NCBI RefSeq assembly: GCF_000220705.2
Contig: NZ_CP023202.1
Span: 4,556,501-4,620,500, forward strand
Length of the DNA stretch: 64,000 nucleotides
Reading direction: 5' to 3'
Origin: Streptomyces xinghaiensis S187
GTDB taxonomy: Bacteria > Actinomycetota > Actinomycetes > Streptomycetales > Streptomycetaceae
Below the pieces are notes generated by a model. It had not been told where the DNA came from, searched no databases, and was given only the letters and a program-made list of their open reading frames with translations. The position numbers were made by a program, and so were the translations under genes. Positions 24,846 through 31,510 of the stretch are shown piece by piece (the stretch's first letter is position 1; each line of letters begins with the position of its first letter).

Positions 24846-24890
24846 CCGGGCCGTCACGCCCTTCCAGGGGGCGGGGGCGTGACGGCCCGG
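24846..24890. terminator. terminator between convergent GH10 and GH74 genes
   Basis: Perfect 16-bp stem: CCGGGCCGTCACGCCC (24846-24861) and its reverse complement (24875-24890), 13-base loop, starting 10 bases after the xylanase stop. It can serve both converging genes. Confidence 0.8.
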
Positions 24891-25028
24891 TGCCGCCGTC
24901 CGTCACGGACGGGGCGGTCCCGCGCCGGTGGCGGGGAAGCCGCGGTCCGCCGGGTGCCGGCCGAGCGGGTGATCACGGCCGCATGGTGCCTCGGGACGTG
25001 GGCGCCGACGCCGCCCGGGAGACCCCTC

Positions 25029-27353
25029 TCACCGCTCCGCCGTCCCGGAACCGGACGGGTCGCCGTAGAAGATGCCGCGGCCGTAGCCGCTCAGGTACAC
25101 CCGGCCGTAGCGGTCCGGGTCCCCGGTGAGCGATTCGGGCGGGCCACCGAACCGGTGCAGGTCGTCATTGATGCGCGTCCAGCTCCGGCCGGTGTCCTCG
25201 GAGCGGAAGACGCCCCGGACCCCGCCGGCCTTCACGGCCGCGTACAGCGTCGGGTAGTCCCGGCCGAGTGCCGCCTTGCCGAAGCCGATGTTGTCGGCCT
25301 GTTCCACGGTGGTCACGCGCGTGAAGGTGGTCCCGGCGTCCGTCGACCGCCACAGTCCGTGGGTGGTCCAGGTGGCGCTGCCGACGAGCCAGATGTCGCC
25401 CTGGTGGCCGGGCACCGCCTTGAAGCGCACGCCCCAGTCGGTCGCCGGCAGGCCGTCGGTGACGGTGGCGGTGAAGGTGGCGCCGCCGTCGGTGCTGACG
25501 TGGAACGTCCCCCCGGAGAACGCGTAGAACGTCATCGGATCGACCCGGTCGGAAGCGAGGATCGCGTTGGCCGGTACCCCGGTGGACGGGGACCAGGAGG
25601 TGCCGAAGCCGACCGAGTGGACCACGGGCCGGCCCGAGTCACCCGGCGCCCAGACGAACCGGCTTCCGTCGCTCGCGGCCGCGACGGAGCCGCCGAGGTT
25701 CACGCCGCTCGGTTCGGTGCCCTGGAACCAGGTGGCGCCGCCATCCGTGGAGAAGGCCACATGACTGTCGCCGGGTCGGTCGGAGTCGTGGAAGTCGCCC
25801 GCGCGCACGATGACCTCGGGCTTGCGCTCGGCGTAGTCGATGCTCCGTGTCGTCGTGAAGACCGGCGAGGTGAAGATCGTCTCCGGCGGGGCGTCCAGGT
25901 TCTCGTGGCGGAAGCCGCCCACGTCGCCCAGGGCGCTGATCAGCGCGCCCCCCGGGGGTTTGATCAGGCCCAGCACCGCTGTCTCCTCCACGCCCTCGAC
26001 GACCGGTACGAGATCGACGGTGCCCCCGGCGTCCCAGGCGGTGAGGTTCCTCGTACCGGCGATCCCGGGACCGCCGTTGAACAGCATGCGGTCGGAGTCG
26101 AACGGGTCGATCTCCATCGCCGAGATCGCCTGGCCGATCCTGGGGACCAGGACCGGTGGCTCGGACTCCATGCCCATGGTGGCCCACGGGGTGGCGCTGA
26201 TGTCGAAGTCGTACCGCAGGGTGCGGTCGGGATAGCCGGCCCAGTCCCAGATGCGGGTCCAGGTGGCCCCCGAGTCGGTGCTGCGGAAGATGTTCCCGTC
26301 CGGCCACCAGGAGACCTGGGTGCCGACCATGACGGTGCCGGGGCGCCGCCGGTCCACGGTCAGGCCGGAGTAGCCGAAGGTGTTGTCGTCGCTGGTCGAG
26401 GGGACGGGGCTGATCCGGGTCCAGGCGCCCGTGGCCGTGTGGTGCTTCCACACGTCGCCCTTGCCCCCGTCGAACGGGCCGTAGGTGTCACTGGTGGCGA
26501 TGTACAGCAGGTGGCTGACGGGGTCCAGGACGCCCTTGTGCGGCAGATACCCGGTCGGCGCACCGGCCAACGGGGCCCAGGTCGTACCGCCGTCGGTGCT
26601 GCGGTACACCGGCTGGTCCCGGTCGGCCACGCCGGCGTAGACCGACTGGGTGGCGCTCCCCGCGCGTCCGGTGTCCGGATCGAACACCACCCACACCACG
26701 CCGGGGTCCTCGGTGCTGCCGGGCGTCTGCGGGTCGTCGCCGGAGGTGGGGAAGCCGTCCACCCGGCTCCAGCTCGCACCGCCGTCGGTGCTCCGCCACA
26801 AGCCGTTCCCCGCGGGCGCGCCCAGGAAGAGGATGTCGTCGTTGTGCGGGTCCACGGCCAGCCGCTCGCCCATGCCCCGGCCGGACATGTTGCCGCCCAG
26901 GGTGAACGGAAGCTCGGTGACCTGCCAGGTGTCGCCCTGATCGTGCGAGCGCAGGACGGCACCGTTGTTCGGGTCGACGCCGTTGGTGTACATGCCGACG
27001 GCGGCCCACACCTTGTTCGCGTCGGACGGACTGGCGGTGACGCCCGCCACCCCCATGTACCCCCAGTGGTCCCAGTCCACCCAGTCCAGCAGCGGCTTCC
27101 ACGTACCGGTCGCGGCGTTCCAGCGGTACATGCCACCGACGTCGGTACGGGCGTAGGCCAGATCCTTCCGGGCCTCGCTGAAGACGATGCCGGTGACGAA
27201 CCCGCCGCCGCCTATCCGGACGTTCCGGAAGGCATACGGATCGGACGCCGCCGCGGTCACCGCCGCGGCCGACGGCGCCGGCAGCAGGCCGATCGCGGGG
27301 ATGCCCAGCGCCGCCGCCATCACCTGCCTGCGTGTCATTCCGTCGCCTGTCAT
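25029..27353 (-). CDS. secreted GH74 xyloglucanase (endo-beta-1,4-glucanase)
   Basis: A 774-residue protein. ATG 27353 has GGAGG 6 bases upstream and begins a Tat signal (MTRRQVMAAALGIPAIG). The two seven-bladed propellers of GH74 are marked by repeated Asp-boxes (RSTDGGASW, RSTDGGTTW, RSTDSGATW, FSTDGGATW, RSEDTGRSW) and by the two catalytic Asp: Asp71 in RTDVGGMYRW and Asp477 in SALGDVGGFRH. It ends at GRGIFYGDP with no CBM2 or CBM linker. A perfect CebR box lies 108 bases upstream, placing it in the cello-oligosaccharide-induced regulon. Confidence 0.93.
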   Translation of the reverse strand: MTGDGMTRRQVMAAALGIPAIGLLPAPSAAAVTAAASDPYAFRNVRIGGGGFVTGIVFSEARKDLAYARTDVGGMYRWNAATGTWKPLLDWVDWDHWGYMGVAGVTASPSDANKVWAAVGMYTNGVDPNNGAVLRSHDQGDTWQVTELPFTLGGNMSGRGMGERLAVDPHNDDILFLGAPAGNGLWRSTDGGASWSRVDGFPTSGDDPQTPGSTEDPGVVWVVFDPDTGRAGSATQSVYAGVADRDQPVYRSTDGGTTWAPLAGAPTGYLPHKGVLDPVSHLLYIATSDTYGPFDGGKGDVWKHHTATGAWTRISPVPSTSDDNTFGYSGLTVDRRRPGTVMVGTQVSWWPDGNIFRSTDSGATWTRIWDWAGYPDRTLRYDFDISATPWATMGMESEPPVLVPRIGQAISAMEIDPFDSDRMLFNGGPGIAGTRNLTAWDAGGTVDLVPVVEGVEETAVLGLIKPPGGALISALGDVGGFRHENLDAPPETIFTSPVFTTTRSIDYAERKPEVIVRAGDFHDSDRPGDSHVAFSTDGGATWFQGTEPSGVNLGGSVAAASDGSRFVWAPGDSGRPVVHSVGFGTSWSPSTGVPANAILASDRVDPMTFYAFSGGTFHVSTDGGATFTATVTDGLPATDWGVRFKAVPGHQGDIWLVGSATWTTHGLWRSTDAGTTFTRVTTVEQADNIGFGKAALGRDYPTLYAAVKAGGVRGVFRSEDTGRSWTRINDDLHRFGGPPESLTGDPDRYGRVYLSGYGRGIFYGDPSGSGTAER

Positions 27354-27672
27354 GGTCGTCCTCCCGGAAGCCGGCCCACGGATGCCGTGGGGATGTCCTC
27401 TTCGGAATACCGGTGCGCCAAGCGGTGGCAGGGGGCTGCGTGAATCGCACGAAGGGGTCGTGGGAGCGCTCCCACTCCTGCTTCTCGGGACCGTACTGGT
27501 TCGAACAGGCCGGAACAAGGCGTGTGTCGGCACCGCGTACGACCATCGTGCTGCCGGCGCCGGCGGACGGGACGGTCAACGGACCGACCCGGCCGGAAGT
27601 GAGGATCGCGTGGCCGGCAACCCGACCGAGACGGCCTCCCCGGCCCCCGGGGCGTGCGGAAGAATGCGGGCC
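27354..27672. other. intergenic region with CebR box
   Basis: About 320 bases between the divergent GH74 and lipoprotein genes, relatively AT-rich around 27390-27460. Apart from the CebR palindrome no other site is clear. Confidence 0.5.
27461..27474. promoter_or_regulatory. CebR operator (14-bp cellulose box)
   Basis: TGGGAGCGCTCCCA is the exact palindrome established for CebR, the Streptomyces cellobiose/cellotriose-responsive repressor. It is 108 bases upstream of the GH74 start, so the xyloglucanase should be repressed without cello-oligosaccharides. Confidence 0.88.
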
Positions 27673-28419
27673 ATGACCTCCCGCCAACGCCGCACCAGGA
27701 CACCGCTCTTACCGCCGGCTCTCACCGCTCTCACCGCTGCCGCCGTCCTCCTCACCGGCTGCGGGACGGAACGCCCGGCGGGCGAGGACGGAGATCCCCC
27801 CACGGCGGCCGGCGCCCCCGCCACTGCCGGATCACCCGGCGCCACCCTGCTGTCCAGGACCGACATCGAGAAGCGGGCGCGGTGGATGGGCTCGGCGATC
27901 GAGCTGATCTACGTGGCCGAGGTGCCGGGCTTCGAACGCGCGCAGCAGTCCGTCGGCGTCTACGGCGGCGACGGCTTCTCGGCGATGTACGTCGACGCGT
28001 CGGGCGGCGGCACGGTCCAGCTGTCCGTGGACCGGGGGACGCTCGACGAGGAGAACTGCGAGCGGACTCCACTCGCCTCCGGTGGCGGCGGCGGAGACGG
28101 CGGGAAGGTGACGTGCGAGCGGGACGGCGACGCCTGGTACCGCACCTCGGGCGACGCGCACGAGTACGCCCGCCCCGAGGGCGGTCACGTGGTGCGGCTC
28201 ACCGCCGACCGGGAGAGCGCCGGCCGCGACATCCTGCGCCGAGCGGCCGAGGACGCGCACCCGGCGGACGACGTGGAACTGGACGCCCTCCTGCCGCAAC
28301 TCCCGGAGACCGGCGATGCGGTCAGCGGCGCGGACGGCGGCGGGCAGCAACCCGAACGAGGAGACCTCCCGCCGGAGGGCGACGGTGCCCCGGACAACGA
28401 CGTGGACGCGGGCGGCTGA
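27673..28419 (+). CDS. lipoprotein of unknown function
   Basis: A 248-residue protein with a basic start (MTSRQRRTRT), a hydrophobic stretch and a lipobox LLTGC. The mature domain has FERAQQSVGVYGGDGFSAMYVDASGGGTVQLSVDRG, then ENCERTPL and VTCERDGDAW, giving a probable disulfide pair. The C-terminus is Asp/Gly-rich and disordered. ATG 27664, nine bases upstream, is an alternative start. No named domain recognised. Confidence 0.7.
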   Translation: MTSRQRRTRTPLLPPALTALTAAAVLLTGCGTERPAGEDGDPPTAAGAPATAGSPGATLLSRTDIEKRARWMGSAIELIYVAEVPGFERAQQSVGVYGGDGFSAMYVDASGGGTVQLSVDRGTLDEENCERTPLASGGGGGDGGKVTCERDGDAWYRTSGDAHEYARPEGGHVVRLTADRESAGRDILRRAAEDAHPADDVELDALLPQLPETGDAVSGADGGGQQPERGDLPPEGDGAPDNDVDAGG

Positions 28420-28441
28420 CACCGCACGGGCACGGGCCCGC

Positions 28442-29023
28442 CTACGAGGCCGGAGACGTCCCCGGAGCAGGGGACGCACCGGAAGGCGGAGCGGCAGCCG
28501 GCGCCGGACCGGAGCCCGGGCCGCGGCCCCGCAACGGGGCCCGCCCGTCCGCCCGTTCCGGACACGGGAGCCCAGGGGCGGCGCGATTCGGCGAGCAGGC
28601 CACGACGGCCAGGGACAGAAAGGCGGGCGGCCCAAGGTAGTAGCCGAGGGACACATCACCGCCCCGCAGCAGCGTGCCGGTCAGCCGGCCGACCAGTCCG
28701 CGCAGATGGGCGGAACCGCCGTCAACGGGGGGTGCACAGCGCGGCGCGTACTCCTCCAGCCGCGCCCCGAGCCAGGCCGCCGCGCTCTCCGCCCCGTCCC
28801 AGGACCCGGCCACCAGCCGGGCCGGCTTGAGCAGCCAGAGCGCCACCTCGACGGGCGGCAGAGGGGAACCCAGGAACTCCTCCGTCAACGTGCGGTGCAG
28901 GGCGGCCCGCTGGGCGCTGGCGTCGGGGTCGGAACCGGGCCACGGCTCGACGGGCAGCCGCCGCCGGGACTCCTTGTCGAACTCGGCCTTCTCGCCGAAC
29001 CACAGATATCCGTGAAAGTGCAC
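28442..29023 (-). CDS. hypothetical protein
   Basis: A 193-residue protein from GTG 29023 (MHFHGYLWFGEKAEFDKESRRRLPVEPWPG). Trp/Leu-rich in the middle (PPVEVALWLLKPARLVAGSWDGAESAAAWLGARLEEY) with one possible hydrophobic segment (VSLGYYLGPPAFLSLAVVA) and a disordered Pro/Gly tail. Function not recognised. High GC third positions, like the core genome; the codon style changes just upstream, at about 29.16 kb. Confidence 0.5.
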   Translation of the reverse strand: MHFHGYLWFGEKAEFDKESRRRLPVEPWPGSDPDASAQRAALHRTLTEEFLGSPLPPVEVALWLLKPARLVAGSWDGAESAAAWLGARLEEYAPRCAPPVDGGSAHLRGLVGRLTGTLLRGGDVSLGYYLGPPAFLSLAVVACSPNRAAPGLPCPERADGRAPLRGRGPGSGPAPAAAPPSGASPAPGTSPAS

Positions 29024-29173
29024 GGCAGTCCGCTTTCCGGGAGAGTCTCCCTCGCCGGTCGGCGCCGCCGCGCCCGCCGTACCGACGCCGCCGCGGGGAC
29101 GAGCGCCAGAGATATGAGGACGGGCGCGGACAGTGCTCGGAAGAACGGCAGGGAAACCGCGTGCGGGAACCTG

Positions 29174-29428
29174 CTACGCGGACAGCCCGAAGCGCCCCGG
29201 TTCGATACCGGCCGCAAGGAGCTCGTCCGTGGTGAACCGCAGCGGCTCGGCCTCGGGCCGCTTGCTGTCACCGAGGGCCCACACGTTCTCACCGACCCTG
29301 GCGAGCGTCACACAGGACTCGCCGTCCGGATGGGTGTTGCCGCCACATGCCTTTGGGAAGACGGCATCCGTGAGGGGGAGGAGGCTTTCCACAAGGCATC
29401 CGGCGCCGTGCCAGTTGTGCTTGTGCAC
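29174..29428 (-). CDS. DUF397-family protein
   Basis: An 84-residue protein starting at the GTG that overlaps the stop of the upstream DUF6879 gene (TAGTG). The DUF397 pattern is present in diverged form: ACGGNTHPDGESCVTLARVGENVWALGDSKRPEAEPLRFTTDELLAAGI corresponds to the usual 'SGG.GGNCVEVA....VAVRDSK.P.GP.L.FT..EW.AF'. Such proteins usually accompany an XRE/DUF5753 regulator in Streptomyces; here the partner is DUF6879. Confidence 0.65.
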   Translation of the reverse strand: MHKHNWHGAGCLVESLLPLTDAVFPKACGGNTHPDGESCVTLARVGENVWALGDSKRPEAEPLRFTTDELLAAGIEPGRFGLSA

Positions 29429-29949
29429 TATCGGTTTCTGGACCACCAGCCCGGGAAGGGTTCGGCATGGGCGAGGGCCGTGTCCCGATACCGGAGGAAT
29501 TCCGGTGCACGGTCTTCCGGGACGACCTCCGGACCGATGAACGTACCCGTCTCGTCGTAGTGCATGACGGCGGCCGCGCGGGAGTCGAAGAACCAGAAAT
29601 CCGGGACACCCTCCAGAGGATTCGCCCGTTCCGTGGTGTCGAGGATGAAGAACTCCTCGCCGTCCGTCATGTTCTTGGTGTAGCCCCAGCCCAGTTCGTA
29701 ACGGAGGTAATCCGTCAGGGGGCGGCTGAGGACATGGACCCGGTAGACCCGCTTGCCGGCACCGGTGTGACGCCGCACCTCGGACAGCCACTCCTCGTTG
29801 TAGTCCGGCGGCTGTGCTTCACCGGCGAGGAACGCCCTGAGATTTCTCTCGCTCCGGGGGATGTTGTAAGTGTCCCGGGTTTCGAGACGGAACGCCTCTT
29901 CCCGGAAGGTGTCGAAGAGTTCCCCGAAATCACTGGATGAGCTTGTCAC
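29428..29949 (-). CDS. DUF6879-family protein (copy 1)
   Basis: A 173-residue soluble protein from GTG 29949. FGELFDTFREEAFRLETRDTYN, YLRYELGWGYTKNMTDGEEFFILDTTER, FWFFDSRAAAVMHYDETGTF and a C-terminal YRDTALAHAEPF are the features shared with the second copy at 30367-30876. It overlaps the broken small gene upstream by 20 bases and the DUF397 gene downstream by one, so the three were one transcription unit. Function unknown; the family is typical of actinobacterial XRE/DUF397 clusters. Confidence 0.75.
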   Translation of the reverse strand: MTSSSSDFGELFDTFREEAFRLETRDTYNIPRSERNLRAFLAGEAQPPDYNEEWLSEVRRHTGAGKRVYRVHVLSRPLTDYLRYELGWGYTKNMTDGEEFFILDTTERANPLEGVPDFWFFDSRAAAVMHYDETGTFIGPEVVPEDRAPEFLRYRDTALAHAEPFPGWWSRNR

Positions 29950-30124
29950 GGACAGCCCTCCGGATGAGGTCCATGGGAATCTCCACCAACGTCTCGTGCG
30001 CCGGAATCTCCAGACCGTGACCGGTCGGGGTCTCACCTTGGACGAGAAGCGTGTCGCGATCCGTGGCGTAGAGCGTTGGTCAGTCCTCCAATTCGCACGT
30101 ACTGACGAGCTTGGTGACCCGCAT
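29930..30124 (-). pseudogene. small conserved protein gene interrupted by a nonsense codon
   Basis: The ATG at 30124 opens MRVTKLVSTCELED, then TGA at 30080-30082, and the same frame continues with PTLYATDRDTLLVQGETPTG through EIPMDLIRRAVRDKLIQ to a TGA at 29930. This continuation matches the short Streptomyces proteins ('TKLVS.C..EDCPTLYATDR...LVQG') that precede DUF6879 genes, where the position of the stop is a Cys. One base change (TGC to TGA) explains it. Either the gene is dead, the stop is read through, or there is a sequencing error. Confidence 0.65.
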
Positions 30125-30170
30125 GGCCACGAGCGATCCCCCCATTCCGGGACGACTCCGCGCCCGGTCG

Positions 30171-30200
30171 ATATTCCCGAGGCCGATGCTCCGCGGTCAA
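30171..30200 (-). promoter_or_regulatory. candidate promoter of the broken small gene/DUF6879/DUF397 unit
   Basis: On the minus strand TTGACC (30195-30200), 18 bases and GAATAT (30171-30176) lie about 47 bases ahead of the ATG at 30124. Confidence 0.4.
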
Positions 30201-30366
30201 GCCGAAGGGCTTGCGGGAACGGGAAATCGCACTCCGGCTTCGTCGGCCTCAAGTTCCGGCACAGCGAGAACAGACGGATAGGGGGCCCGTCCGGCTGCGG
30301 GTGCCGCCCGACTGTGCGAGAGCTCGACGGCCGGGAGACGGCCGGGTGGTTCGGCTCCGGGCACGA

Positions 30367-30876
30367 TCACGCGGACAGGGCCCGGTAATCGGCGAACGCC
30401 ACCGCGTGCGCACGGGCGATGTCGCGGTAGCGCCGGTACTCCGGAAGGCGATGAGCGGGCAGCAACTCGGCGCCCACGAAGCGGCCTGCCGGGGTGTAGT
30501 GCATGCGGTAGACCCTGGCGTCGTCGAACAGCCAGAAGTCGTGATTTGGGAGGCCGTCCACCGTCCGCTGCGCCAGGTCGATGATCCCGATCTCCTCCCC
30601 GGCGGTGATGTTCCCGGGGTACGCCGCGAGTTCGTACCGCAGATAGTCGGTGAGCGGCGAACGCAGCACGTGCACACGGGACACGGACTTACCGAGATCC
30701 GTCATGGAGCGGATCCACGGGTTGTCGCTCCACTCGGGCGGCATGGGCTCTCCGGCGAGGAACGCGGCGAACTCGTCGCGCTCCTCCTCGATGTCGTAGA
30801 CACTCAGGGTCTCCAGCCGGAACGCGGTTCGCTGAAACTCCTGGAAGAGCCGGCCGAACTCGTCGCCGGTCAGCAT
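30367..30876 (-). CDS. DUF6879-family protein (copy 2)
   Basis: A 169-residue protein from ATG 30876 with AAGGA 9 bases away. It shares with copy 1: F..LF.EF...AFRLET...Y, YLRYEL, N(I/M)T.GEE, DFW(L/F)FD, (M)HY...G.F.G and a C-terminal YR..A.AHA..F. Sequence identity is moderate, so the copies are old paralogues or independent acquisitions rather than a recent duplication. It follows the DUF397 gene at 30914 by 37 bases. Confidence 0.75.
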   Translation of the reverse strand: MLTGDEFGRLFQEFQRTAFRLETLSVYDIEEERDEFAAFLAGEPMPPEWSDNPWIRSMTDLGKSVSRVHVLRSPLTDYLRYELAAYPGNITAGEEIGIIDLAQRTVDGLPNHDFWLFDDARVYRMHYTPAGRFVGAELLPAHRLPEYRRYRDIARAHAVAFADYRALSA

Positions 30877-30913
30877 GAGGCGGGGTCCTTGCTGTCCTCG
30901 TGATGCGGTCGGT

Positions 30914-31123
30914 TCACATCGTTCCGCGGCGCACCGCGGAGACGAAGGCGGCCCACTCTCCGCAGGGCACGGCGAGCACGGGCCCGGTCGTGTTCTTCGA
31001 GTCGCGCACCAGCATGGACGTACACGCGGTGGCGACCTCCACGCACTCGCCCCCGGAGCCGTTGCTGTAGCTGCTCTTGTGCCACTGGACACCCGTCGCT
31101 ACGGGGTGAGACATGCCGTTCAT
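30914..31123 (-). CDS. DUF397-family protein
   Basis: A 69-residue protein, ATG 31123 with a GGAG 8 bases upstream, overlapping the stop of the truncated XRE gene (ATGA). Canonical DUF397 sequence: VQWHKSSYSNGSGGECVEVATACTSMLVRDSKNTTGPVLAVPCGEWAAFVSAVRRGTM. DUF397 proteins act as partners, probably antagonists, of WhiJ-type XRE regulators in Streptomyces; here the regulator partner is broken. Confidence 0.85.
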   Translation of the reverse strand: MNGMSHPVATGVQWHKSSYSNGSGGECVEVATACTSMLVRDSKNTTGPVLAVPCGEWAAFVSAVRRGTM

Positions 31124-31233
31124 CGGGAGTACTCCTCCAATATGGCCTTGATCATCTGAACCGACCGCGGCGGGCTCGACGCGATCGCCCGCAGGTTGTC
31201 GTACGCCCTCGTGTACTGGCTTACATCGTCCCA
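31120..31233 (-). pseudogene. truncated XRE/DUF5753 regulator (last 37 residues)
   Basis: WDDVSQYTRAYDNLRAIASSPPRSVQMIKAILEEYSR matches the extreme C-terminus of WhiJ-type XRE/DUF5753 proteins (compare the corresponding end of the intact copy at 40349-41194). Upstream of the Trp the frame loses all similarity and no helix-turn-helix is found. The 5' nine-tenths is gone, replaced by the leader of the Druantia-like operon. Confidence 0.7.
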
Positions 31234-31510
31234 AGCTGTGTGACCAGGGCTGTCTGCCCGCCAGGCGGAGGGCGGGACGGCAAACCCGGAGATCAGGGCC
31301 GTACAACCCACTGTGTGGTTGAAGAGTCAAGCAAGAAGTCCCGGAGCTGATGTGTCTGGCCGGGGAGACGGGCAGGTGCGTTGCCCTGCTGCTTCCGTGG
31401 GTATGGCCGACGGTGCCGAACGGCCCTCGTTGACGGAGGGCTTGTGGCCTACGAATACCCGGGACCTCCAGACTCTGTCTGTTGGCAGAGTTAACTGCTA
31501 ACTTGCAGCC
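31234..31510. other. junction and leader upstream of the defence operon
   Basis: About 280 bases between the truncated XRE gene and the first gene of the 31.5-40.1 kb operon. Holds TTGACG at 31430-31435 as a possible -35 without a convincing -10, and an AT-rich segment near 31480-31505 with TAACTT 6 bases before the ATG, which could give an almost leaderless transcript. No repeat or att site recognised. Confidence 0.4.

Noticed and set aside
24879..27443. 854-codon open frame on the plus strand
   Set aside because: Complementary to the GH74 gene, whose catalytic Asp residues and Asp-boxes are unmistakable.
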